Part shown: in pieces, positions 54,247 through 64,000 of the stretch
Position numbering within the stretch: the first letter of the stretch is position 1
How the letters are laid out: the number at the start of each line of letters is the position of its first letter
Made by a program: the position numbers and the translations under genes
DNA from: Protula sp. h YS-2021
Taxonomy: Eukaryota > Annelida > Polychaeta > Sabellida > Serpulidae
Assembly: GCA_949752745.1 (NCBI GenBank)
Contig: OX457024.1
Location: 54,190,510 to 54,254,509 of the forward strand
Direction: 5' to 3'
Length of the DNA stretch: 64,000 nt
Notes under the pieces: generated by a model
Database searches by the model: none
Told to the model about the DNA's origin: nothing
What the model saw: only the letters and a program-made list of their open reading frames with translations

Positions 54247-54842
54247 CGTAGGTGGCCCCATCTTCTCACGGAAACAAACTTCCAACAGCTCCTAAACACA
54301 CCCACAAATCCTCAGTCTGCCCCCCCCCGAGAAAGACTGCATTTTGCCACACTTTCTCACGGTGCCAAAAAAAAGAGGTTGACTGCTCTGCGTTTAGAAG
54401 TTATAGTGAAAACCTGCATGAAAACATGGGCATTTATTGATCTATGAATTTTTCATATGTATTTAAGTAATGAAAAAGCAATATTCCAGCGGGTGGGGGG
54501 GAGGGGGGACTCTGTGGTATTTCTTTGAAAATGAAAACTGGGAGATCTAAAATGTATTATGGAATTCCCGAGACGCAATGCTACTAAATGCGGGAAGAGG
54601 GTTATCTCGAGGTTTGGGATATTACTCGGAAAATTAAAAATCGAGGGGTCCAAAATACATTACGGAATTTTAAATGAAACTTGAAACTTAATTACTAATT
54701 CGGCACATTGATATATAGTAAATCACGTAGGTGGCCCCATCGTCTCACGGAAACAAGCTTTCAACAGCTCCTAAACACACCCACAAATCCTCAGCCTGCC
54801 CCCTTGAAAAAGACTGCATGTGGCCACACTTTCTCACGGTAA
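54247..54842. repeat. Pair of 120-bp direct repeats
   Basis: 54,247-54,372 and 54,722-54,842 share 'cacgtaggtggccccatc', 'caacagctcctaaacaca' and 'cacactttctcacggt'. G-rich sequence lies between. Confidence 0.85.
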
Positions 54843-55767
54843 TGCGTTGATCAAGCTGTCAGTCATCCAAAGCTTCTCTTTGAACTCTGTGATCGTATTG
54901 ATCACACAGATATTTGCTTGCCGCTGCAGCGGTGCCTTGATGAAATGGGGCTGTTTGATTGGTTCGTGGGTTTGAGCGGGAGCTATCAGGTCACCAGCTG
55001 CCTCTGGTCACAGGCTTCAGTCGTGAGAAACGCTGACTGAGCAAAAGCTAAAAAAGTTTTAAAGTGATTTTCTTTTGGAATAGCAAGTTAGTTTAGGATA
55101 ATGAACCAAACGAAGGTGAGAATATATGAAACATGTATACTGATATGCTACTTTTTGCATTTAAGAGTGCAAGATTTGGTATATAAAACTGAGTGTAAAA
55201 TGTAGTTCAGAATATATTAAATGTTAAACGAAAACAATTTTGTATTTCTGTCTGAAACTGGAAGCCCTAAAATGCAGGAACAGAGAAAGGTTTTTTATTG
55301 AAAGAAAATTTACTTAGAAGATTAAGTACGTGAAACCTTAAAAACGACAGAAAGAAACGAGCTTTGCGTATTGGAACTGTATTTACACATGTCGAGGCAA
55401 AATCAAATGTGCCATTGTTGAAAGTAATATCTTACAAAACAGGGTTCGAAAAGGGGGCACAGTAGCCGCTATATAAGCCACTTTAAGCGTTCCTAATAAA
55501 ATGCGCAAAAAATTCTGTGTTTCGAATACACACTAACCAGGTAAAAGTTGAACGAAATGAAGCGAGATTTGGCAAAAGTTAAAAAAATAATTTTAATTTC
55601 TTTTTTATGTTCTGCTTTTGCTATGATTCATCGATATTTTTCTATCATTTCTTTCATTTTTACCCGGTTCCTTCTCAAATCGAAATTCAGAATCCTTTCG
55701 CCTTTTGTTCGAAACACTCAGTGTGGTTTGGCTTAATGTATTGATTTCGACTTTTTCCCTTGCAGGA

Positions 55768-56199
55768 ATGGAGTTGACAAAGAGGAGTGTGATAGGTGGG
55801 TGTTATATTTGTACACAGTGCCAACTGCTTTAATGCTGCAAAATGCCAGTAATAAAATCTCAAATTGTATGCTTTTTTCTGAAATGTGTAATGTTTTGTT
55901 CCATTCGATACGTAACGGAGCTTCTTTTCTTAGCTCTCCATGTGTTATGTGATTTTACACGCACTAAATCTCTTTTTGCTATGATGTTAATATTTGCACT
56001 TTTCTTGCAGAAGATTTCTCTGATGGCGAAATCATTTGGGCGCGGGTAGATCCTATCTGGTGGCCAGAATTCGTGACGAAGGCTTGTTTAGACAGCGTCA
56101 GGGTGCAGTTTTGGTCCGACGGCACAGAGTGAGTGGCTTTATAGTAAATATCTTTCATTGTAAAACCAACACTGTGTATTGCGTTTAATTATGATTTTA

Positions 56200-56238
<39 letters not shown>

Positions 56239-56315
56239 GTGGTTTTTTTAATGACAGATTTTTAACGTTAATGTGACCCACTGGCAGTTTGCCGTGTTGT
56301 AAAAAATTGAAAGTC

Positions 56316-56382
<67 letters not shown>

Positions 56383-59300
56383 TAGTAATAGTGGTATTTT
56401 CAATGACAGATTTTTAACGTTAATGTGACCCACTGGCAGTTTGCCGTGTTGTAAAAAATTGAAAGTCACACTGTTGATTCCTGAGAATTTTGTATGATTC
56501 ATTTTAATAGTTAATAGTGTTAATTTGCGGTATTTCCTGTATTGCCTCTTTTTATTTCTGTATTTCTCTATGTATCTGTATTTTGTTTATTTCATTTTGT
56601 TAGTTTTTTTCCTGGTTAGACGTCCACCTAACGGACATTGATTCTGTAGGTTTTCAAATCATTGTTCTCCGTATTAGTTTGTGTTTCATTCCAACAAAAT
56701 GGAGAGTGTTCTTATTTTTACGGTGTTTAGCTAATATATTTTTTATGTGTGTTTGAACGCAGAACGGAACGGTCATTAAATCTGTAGGATTTCAAATCGT
56801 TGTTCTCCGTATTAGTTTGTGTTTCATTCCAACAAAATGGAGAGTATTCTTATTTTTTCGGTGCTTAGCTAATATATTTCTTTGTGTGGTTGGACGCAGA
56901 ACGGAACGGTCATTGACTCTGTACATTTTTAAATCATTGTTGTCCGTATTAGTTTGTGTTTCATTCCAATAAAATGGAGATTATTCGTATTGTTTTGGTG
57001 TTTAGCTAATATATGTTTAATGCATGGTTTAATGGAAAGTTAACAAGCTATAGTTATACAATTTGTTGTTCTCTCTTTTAGCGTTTTATTTCATCAAATC
57101 GATGAGTCTTGATGGGTTTTCAGATGTATAGTCGCAAAACGATGTAGACACTTCTGATTAGTTTTTTTCTGTAGTTAGGCAACTTGTTCCGGATTGCACT
57201 CCGGATGGTTGTGTTATTTCTTTCACTGTGCTTATTTCTTCCGAGAACGACTGTAACTGCTGGCAAAACTGTGAAGAAGTTTTTGAGAGAGAATTGTGAA
57301 AAGACTTACAGTGAATCGTTAGGTTAGCCAATGTAGTTAAGCAGTTGTAGTAAGGAGCCTGAAAAGTAGAGTGGTTTAAATTGGTTGCAGTGTTTAGTTG
57401 CCCGTTTATCCCTATAGATTTGACTTAGAGTTTTACTATTGAAAATTTTTTTTTTTTTGACAGAATATGATTTTAACTGCTGCTTGTTATATTTAGTTGT
57501 TACAGTTCCAATGGTGTTTAAAATTTTATGGTGATTACTTTGTGTGACTAACTGCATACAGTGTATGAGGCCTGCAGGATTTTACGTTTAAATTATCCTT
57601 GTTTTGTCGAGGTTGTTTTTTTTTTCTTAAATTAGCTAAAATGTAATTTGTCCAACGCTGCCGTTTATCTTGTAAACCCTGATTATTAGTGGCAGTACTT
57701 TTTAGAAAGTGAAAGTTCTTTGGTTTATCTGCAAAATTTATGTGATGCACTGAGTGTATGTGGCAATATTCGTACACTGAATTACTCTTTATGCTTTTTT
57801 CAGGGTATCTCAGGAAATGTTCACGAAAACACGGAAAAGGTTTGGAAGAAGACTACGAAAAGGCCCTGAAGCACATAAGTAATTGTTTTTAGCTTTTTGT
57901 GGCGTTTCCTTTGCTTTTTTTATCTGATATACTGGAATATATTGGAAACATATATGGTGATGTATTGGAAATAGGGATTTGTGAATTACGCCTTGCGAAA
58001 CTGAGGTTTTCGTGATATCTGCATAAATAGATTTTATTATTTCAAACAGGCGAAGGAAAGAATGCGTTTTCGACAGCTAAAAATAAAAGAGGACAGAAGT
58101 GTGAAACGATTGCAGCTAAACCTCCTGCACCATACCAAGGGAAAGGTAGCAGGAATACCGAATTATTAATTTACACAGTTATTACTTTTGTTTTTCCCAC
58201 ACTTGGTGTAAGCTCATTTATCATACAGACTTTTTGCATAAAACGTCGATCTTAGAACAATTAGAGAAAATGATGTGTGTTTTAGTTACCTAAGCTGCTT
58301 TATTCGAATAAGGAAAAACTAACGGAATTAAGTATTGCGAAACGATTTAATAATTTTAAACATATATATTTGAAAAGAAGACGATTTCATATAAAACATT
58401 GATTCTGTAGGTTTTCAAATCATTGTTCTCCGTATTAGTTTGTGTTTCATTCCAACAAAATGGAGAGTATTCTTATTTTTTCGTTGTTTAGCTAATATTT
58501 TTTTTCTGTGTGGTTGGACGCAGAACGGAACGGTCATTGACTCTGTAGGTTTTCAAATAATTGTTCTCCGTATTAGTTTGTGTTTTATTCCAACAAAATG
58601 GAGAGTATTCTTATTTTTACGGTGGTTATCTAAAAAAAATTTTTCTTTGTGGAAAATAGTTGGTTCAAATCCCGGTCTTGTCATACCTAAAACTTTAAAA
58701 TTGAGATTTCTTCTTGCTACCCTGTGAGGCACTCCACACGTAAGGGTTAGACGGAGGGCTGGAATGTCCCATTTCAATATAATGTGGCAGGGGAATCCTG
58801 ACATCGCCATAGCAGTTAAATGGGATCTAAAGAACAATACAATACAATACATGTACTTAAAAAAATACCAATGTGTTATCTTCCAAAATGCATATTCTGT
58901 TTTTTTTTCAGATACAGTTCGAGTGGACACAGAAAGGCAAATAGCTGCTCTAGAAGCTGAGCATGCCATGGGAGATGAATTACCGGTTCTTTCTAGAGCG
59001 CAAAGTCCAGTCACAGATGACAGTGAAGAGTGTCTTCCGGACCTTGGCGACAAGCAAACTGAAGAAGACTTTAATGGCAATATAGGTATCAAATGTACTT
59101 ACCTATCGAAATACCAGCATCGGTGGCCTAGTGGTTAGGGTGTCCGCCTCGAGACTGGAAGATCGTGGGTTCAGATCCGGGTCGGGTCATACCTAAGACT
59201 TTAAAATTGGGACTCTTCCTTGCTACCCTATGAGGCACTCCACATGTAAGGGTTAGAAGGAGGGCTGGAATGCCCCATTTCAGTATAATGTGGCAGGGGG

Positions 59301-59847
59301 ATCCCGACATGACCATAGCAGTTGAAATGGATCTAAAAAACAATACAATACAATATCTATCGAAATTGGAAAGTCAGTTCCGCGACTGATCTGCGTTTAA
59401 CGCATTTTCTTTTAATAGCAACCATAGTTTCTATTTGTTTTAGCATTGGCTGTAAATCAGACAGTATTCGATGTGACAAAATAAACCTTTAAAACAATGA
59501 GAATCATAGCTGCTACAAGAAATTGCATATAAATGTGCCAAAACGATTTCTTCCAATATTTTTGAATGACTGAAGGGATTATACTATTTGTGGCCTAATG
59601 GTATTTCATTCTTTCATTTTTAGAGATTTCCCATAGACATGAAAAAACGAAAAGTGGTCGAGTTTACATGACCATTGAAGACAACGCCGAAACTGAACAG
59701 CTGTTTAAAGACTTTTTGGAAAAGGACGAAACACCAAGTATCGCGCAAATTGAAGAACGTCAGAGAAAATCCACAAATACTAAAATTTATGACCCTAGAA
59801 AAATTCAGAAGAAAGTGTCATGGCTTAGAAACCGACACAAATATTAA
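55768..59847 (+). CDS. PWWP-domain protein, six coding exons (234 aa)
   Basis: Exons 55,768-55,795, 56,011-56,128, 57,814-57,878, 58,050-58,145, 58,912-59,085 and 59,624-59,847 (TAA). Every intron is GT-AG, and all phases join without a stop: 705 nt. Residues 15-31 (GEIIWARVDPIWWPEFV) carry the PWWP core, VRVQFWSDGT follows at 39-48, and a basic helix spans about 50-70. PWWP modules bind methylated histone H3 tails plus DNA, so a nuclear chromatin role is likely. Residues from about 104 are acidic and low-complexity (DELPVLSRAQSPVTDDSEE), and the C-terminus is basic (VSWLRNRHKY). For exon 3 the second AG (after ggtatctcag) is needed to keep frame. ATG 55,768 is two bases inside an exon with its own acceptor, so a 5' exon must lie upstream. 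Confidence 0.78.
56195..56470. repeat. Two (AAT)n tracts each beside a duplicated 75-bp segment
   Basis: In the second intron of the PWWP gene. 'gacagatttttaacgttaat' followed by 'gtgacccactggcagtttgc' occurs before and after the main (AAT)n run. Confidence 0.85.
56620..57030. repeat. 136-bp tandem repeat, three copies
   Basis: The unit includes 'ttctccgtattagtttgtg', 'ttccaacaaaatggagag' and 'gcagaacggaacggtcatt'. Starts near 56,638, 56,774 and 56,911, in the second intron of the PWWP gene. Confidence 0.85.
58395..58655. repeat. 136-bp repeat, two further copies
   Basis: Same unit as 56,620-57,030, here in the intron before exon 58,912 and directly upstream of a SINE fragment. Confidence 0.85.
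58658..58850 (+). mobile_element. SINE, 5'-truncated copy
   Basis: Starts within the tRNA head at the B box (ggttcaaatcccgg) and runs through the body to an ACAAT repeat tail. Same family as 964-1,200. Confidence 0.85.
59118..59355 (+). mobile_element. SINE, full-length copy in the last intron of the PWWP gene
   Basis: Head, body and (ACAAT)n tail as at 964-1,200. Inserted about 30 nt after the donor at 59,086, in sense orientation. Confidence 0.9.
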
Positions 59848-60307
59848 AAATAGTTTGAAAGAAAACAAAGTCGAGCGAGTGAATGATTTTCTTGAATGTT
59901 TTCAATGTGAACGATATGTTTCCGTTGAATTCTGCCTTTAAACTCAAATCCATCTCAACTTTGAATTAGGCATGTGCTTTCTGAAGTCAAACATTGATAT
60001 TTTAAGTTTATTATTAGCGAAGATGTATGCACTGTTCTTGACTATGATAGATTTTCGTTTAAAGATTCGTTTATGATAGATTTTCGTCTTTGATAGATTT
60101 TCGTTTAAAGGCACCTTTTTCACGGTTATGCTTGTAAAGTCGTGCGGTTCACGTGTTTTGTACATCTAAGAGTCTTTTTACGTATAAGATAGCAGCATAA
60201 CTTATTGCTATTACAGAAGACTTCTTGGAAGGCGGGCATTGCCTTCGCACGTACTGATGACTGACTGGCAAAGCAAAGTAAACCGGTGTCCACTGTCATT
60301 ACCTTGT

Positions 60308-61990
60308 CGAATGTCGTTAGCGTTACAGTGTCTCTGTTCAGTAATGAGTTTAAACTCAAATCCGTATCAGGTTTGAATTGAGGAGTGTTATTTTGGAATT
60401 AAAATATTGATAGCAATTTCTTCAGATTTACTGCCTAAAGTGTATCTTCAGCATTGTCTTCTGAAGACGCGTGTGTTTAAAAGTATTTCTGTCACGGAAA
60501 GGTTTTTCAAAATCAGTGTTTTTTCGTATAAAATCCAACATTATATATTGTTCGAAGAAAGCCTTTGCCTTTGGACACAACAATTGGTGACTGGCCAGGA
60601 TTAACTAATTGTGAGAATGAGCTGTATTGCCTCCAACAAGAGAGGCAACGTAGCGATGACGTTCTCGCAAAAAGATTCTGTGCTCATTTTTTTTTGATTA
60701 TTAAACAGAACAAAGCTTAAGCAAGGGTTCTCTTTGGGTTTTATTTTTAATTTTTAAGGGTTAGTTTAGGTACGGCGGCGAGGCCTATTAGTTTTTCTGT
60801 CTTTTACAAAAAAGGCAACGGGTTAGTATTCATCCATAAAATACAACAAGCCACATTTTTCCAGAGTTAGCAAATGACAAAGATTTGCTAACCCTAGTTT
60901 GTAGTTTCTTAATTAAGAAGTGTGCTGAATGGCGCCAATATCATGTCGAATGTCGTTAGCATTGGAGTGTCTCTGTTCAGTAATTGGTTTAAACTCAAAT
61001 CCGTCTCAGGTTTGAATTGAGGAGTGTTATTTCGAGATTGAAATATTAATAGCAATTTCTTGAGATTTATTGCCTAAAGTGTATTTTCAGCATTGTCTTC
61101 TGCAGACGCGTGTGTTGGAGTGTCTCTGTTCAGTAATGAGTTTAAACTCAAATCCGTCTCAGGTTTGAATTGAGGAGTGTTATTTTGGAATTGAAATATT
61201 GATAGCAATTTCTTCAGATTTACTGCCTAAAGTGTATCTTCAGCATTGTCTTCTGAAGACGCGTGTGTTTAAAAGTATTTCTGTCACCGAAAGGTTTTTC
61301 AAAATCAGTGTTTTTGCGTATAAAATCCAACATTATATATTGTTCGAAGAAAGCCTTTGCCTTTGGACAGAACAATTGGTGACTGGCCAGGATTAACTAA
61401 ATTGTGAGAATGAGCTGTATTGCCTCCAACAAGAGAGGCAACGTAGCGATGACGTTCTCGCAAAAAGATTCTGTGCTCATTTTTTTCGATTATTAAACAG
61501 AACAAAGCTTAAGCAAGGGTTCTCTTTGGGTTTAATTTTTAATTTTTAAGGGTTAGTTTAGGTACGGCGGCGAGGCCTATTAGTTTTTCTGTCTTTTACA
61601 AAAAAGGCAACGGGTTAGTATTCATCCATAAAATACAACAAGCCACATTTTTCCAGAGTTAGCAAATGACAAAGATTTGCTAACCCTAGTTTTTAGTTTC
61701 TTAATTAAGAAGTGTGTTGAATGGCGCCAATATCATGTCGAATGTCGTTAGCATTGGAGTGTCTCTGTTCAGTAATTGGTTTAAACTCAAATCCGTCTCA
61801 GGTTTGAATTGAGGAGTGTTATTTCGGAATTGAAATATTGATAGCAATTTCTTCAGATTTACTACCTAAAGTGTATTTTTCAGCATTGTCTTCTGGAGAC
61901 GCGTGTGTTTAAAGGTATTTCTGTTACGGAAAGGTTTTTCAAAATCAGTGTCTTTTTGCGCATACCACCCAACATTATATATTGTTTCAA
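60308..61990. repeat. 792-bp tandem duplication with alternating long and short units
   Basis: Long units (about 630 bp) start near 60,308 and 61,114; short units (about 165-250 bp, sharing the first part) start near 60,948 and 61,738. Landmarks are 'gtgtctctgttcagtaat', 'tttaaactcaaatccgtctc' and 'aagagaggcaacgtagcgat'. The two long units are nearly identical, so the duplication is recent. A diverged start is seen at 59,940. No gene recognised. Confidence 0.9.
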
Positions 61991-62296
61991 GCCTATGGAC
62001 AGTTTTTAGTTTCATAAATGTTGAATCTGTTGTATGATGTCACAAGTCGTTAGCTACTTTCTTTCTTGTTTTCTTCTTTGGGTGTTTCTTTTTCTTTATG
62101 GGATATTGTTCCTAATATATTGAAGTTAAAATTGGCATTTGAACTTAGGCAATTTACTGCAGTTAGGTGCTCGTTACTAACTCCGTGCTTATTCATTCTT
62201 TCTTCAAGAAGAATCACATCTCTGACTATCCGCCAGGCGGGGCATTCGTGCTCCGATCGGACACATATGTAGTTTATCTATTTGTTATTTTTGCAG

Positions 62297-62374
62297 CCTG
62301 GTGGAAAAGCTGGCAAAGACTGCGTTAAGGCAAAGGCCAAAGTCGTATCTCGGTCAGCACGGGCAGGTCTGCAA
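62297..62374 (+). CDS. Histone H2A.Z-type N-terminal exon (diverged)
   Basis: 78 nt between a good acceptor (ttgttatttttgcag) and donor (GTAAAT). The 26 codons read PGGKAGKDCVKAKAKVVSRS and then ARAGLQ, the N-terminal tail of H2A.Z up to the RAGLQ before the histone fold. Animal H2A.Z genes have an intron at this point, so this is a genomic copy and not a processed one. Four residues differ from the strongly conserved animal tail, and the next kilobase is repeats with no histone-fold exon visible. It is a partial duplicate, a diverged variant whose other exons lie beyond the window, or a pseudogene fragment. No ATG exon was found upstream. Confidence 0.7.
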
Positions 62375-62559
62375 GTAAATACTTAAATAACTCGTTCTTA
62401 GGCACTAGTTAATGTCGCGACATTGTTTGTTCTTAGATCCTTTGTGTAAAAAAATGTTGTCAGAGCTTTTTTGCAAATATAGATCCTAGATTTAGGATCT
62501 GTCTTCGTATTCGGATTTTTTTGTGCGTAAAAATACGAATTAAGATCCTGACTTGAAGA

Positions 62560-63230
62560 TGAAATGATGTGTTGAATTTACTGGATTGGCGAGAATTCGA
62601 TCCGCCAAAAATTGACTAAATGGGAGACATTTGTAATTTTGTGGTTGCCAATTTTCAAAATGCTTCTTCTCGAACAATTTTGATCAGATTTTCTTCCAAT
62701 TGTGCACGAATATTCCTTAGGTAGACTTATCTTGAAAAATTACTCTTTTTGGCGATCCGCCAAAAATTGGTCAAATGGGACATTTTTAATTTTTTGGTGC
62801 CTAGTTTCCAAAATTCTTCTTCTTCCACAATTTTGATCGGATTCCTTTCCAATTTTGTCGATTGTTCTCTAAGTAGGCCTATCTTGAAATTTACTCTTTT
62901 TGGCGATCTGGCAAAAATTGGCTAGATTGCTGACATTTGTGATTTTATGGTCACCAATTTTCAAAATGCTTTTTTTTCACACAATTTTGATCAGATTGTC
63001 TTCAAATTTTGTACGATTATTCTGTAAGTAGTAATTATTAAAAGTTACTCATTTTGGCGATCCGCCAAAAATTGGACATATGAGGGGTATTTTTTTAATT
63101 TATTGGCGTTTAATTTTGAAAATGCTTCTTTTCCAACAATTTTGATTGATTTCCTTTCCAATTTTGTGCGATTCTTCTCCAGTTAGGCCCCTATTGAAAA
63201 ACTAATTTTTGAGCGATCCGCCAAAACTTG
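62560..63230. repeat. About 150-bp tandem repeat with TTTTGGCGATCCGCCAAAA core, five copies
   Basis: Units with 'acaattttgat..gatt..cttccaattttg', 'ttctct.agtaggcc' and 'ctttttggcgatccgccaaa'. Same family as 9,330-9,710 and 15,600-15,720. Confidence 0.88.
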
Positions 63231-63231
63231 T

Positions 63232-63980
63232 AAGTTGAATAAACATGCGCATTGGTCCGAAATACGAACCGCGCATCGACGCAAGTTAAATAAATATGCG
63301 CACTGGTCCAAAATAGAAACCGCGCGTCAATGCAAGTTAAATAAACATGCGTAGTTATCCGAAATAACAACCGCGCATCAACGCTAGTGTAATAAACTTG
63401 CGCAATGGTCCGAAATGCGAACCGCTTATCAACGCAAGTTAAATATACAAGCGCACTGGTCTAAAATAAGAAACGCTGATCAACGCTGGTTAAATAAACA
63501 TGCGCAGTGGTCCGAAATGTGAAGAGCGCATCAACGCAAGTGAAATAAATATGCGCACTTGTCCGAATTGCGAACCACTCCTCAATGCAAATTAAATAAA
63601 CATGCGCACTGGTCCGAAAAGTCGAACGCGCATCAACGTAAGCTAAACAAACATGCGCACTGGTCCGAAATGCGAACAGCTTATCAACGCAAGTTGAATA
63701 AACATGCTCACTGGTCTGAAATGCGAGCCACGTATCAACGCAAGTTAAGTATACATGCGCAGCAATTTGTATTAAATAAACATGCGCACTGGCTCGCTTT
63801 GCGAATCGCACATCACCGCAAGCTAAATAAACATGCGCACTGGTCCGAAATGCGAACAGAGCATAACGACAAGTAAAATAAACATGCGCATTTTCCCAAA
63901 ATGCAAACCGCACATCAACGCAAGTTAAATAAACATGTGCATTGGTCGGAAATACAAACACCGCAAAATAATACATACCA
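63232..63980. repeat. 51-bp satellite, second array, about 14 copies to window end
   Basis: Same unit as 46,385-51,395 in the same orientation, more diverged, with one interrupted unit near 63,760. The array starts abruptly after 'ccgccaaaacttg'. Confidence 0.93.
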
Positions 63981-64000
63981 AAACATAAACTTAAGAAATG

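Noticed and set aside
53523..56128. Joining the 53,523-53,980 exon directly to the PWWP coding exons
   Set aside because: The donor leaves phase 2; continuing through 55,766-55,795 in that phase meets a stop in the exon at 56,011.
56314..56502. Poly-Leu frame (62 codons, minus strand)
   Set aside because: Translation of the (AAT)n repeat.

Overview
The window reads as nuclear DNA of an invertebrate-type metazoan, probably marine; I cannot place it in a phylum. The reasons are long non-coding stretches, coding exons bounded by GT-AG splice sites, tRNA-derived SINEs, a CR1/L2-type LINE, a Tigger/pogo relic, a Polinton (Maverick) DNA transposon with a virus-like gene set, and many mini- and satellite arrays. 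There are no bacterial-type operons, and most long open frames lie inside tandem repeats.

Layout. 0-5 kb: a tandemly duplicated non-coding segment of about 1.9 kb, one copy interrupted by a SINE. 6.2-8.6 kb: a 10-bp microsatellite-like array with duplicated flanks, then a 27-bp minisatellite. 8.7-19.1 kb: a plus-strand series of related exon-like modules with consensus splice sites, mixed with tandem repeats, one of which appears to have grown out of the intron next to an exon. 20-23.9 kb: several tandem arrays whose units carry perfect transcription-factor palindromes (CACGTG, X-box, MARE), plus a foldback element. 23.8-24.6 kb: an isolated acidic zinc-finger gene of Polinton type. 25.1-27.3 kb: a Tigger/pogo relic with another small element nested in it.

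28,585-40,623 is a Polinton defined to the base by AGTAGG...CCTACT termini, terminal inverted repeats of about 160-180 bp and a 6-bp target duplication (ATTTTC). It carries, left to right, a RING-finger gene (-), a small Cys-rich gene (+), a protein-primed family-B DNA polymerase (+) split by a LINE, a run of four small genes of which at least one looks PC4-like (+), and a double-jelly-roll capsid-type gene (-). Nearly every gene with a recognisable family is broken by frameshifts, stops or deletions. No integrase, packaging ATPase, protease or penton gene is visible, so the copy is a defective relic. Two of its genes are followed by 16-nt stem-loops with the same loop that resemble the histone mRNA 3' stem-loop.

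40.6-46.4 kb: a long hairpin, a DNA transposon with TIRs of about 150 bp, and one well-formed minus-strand host exon. 46.4-51.4 kb (and again from 63.2 kb to the end): a 51-bp satellite with higher-order structure. 53.5-62.4 kb: host gene territory, with a six-exon, 234-residue PWWP-type protein whose splice phases all agree (55,768-59,847), SINEs in its introns, a 792-bp tandem duplication downstream, and a diverged histone H2A.Z N-terminal exon at 62,297-62,374.

All calls come from reading the sequence. No database search, alignment or RNA evidence was available.
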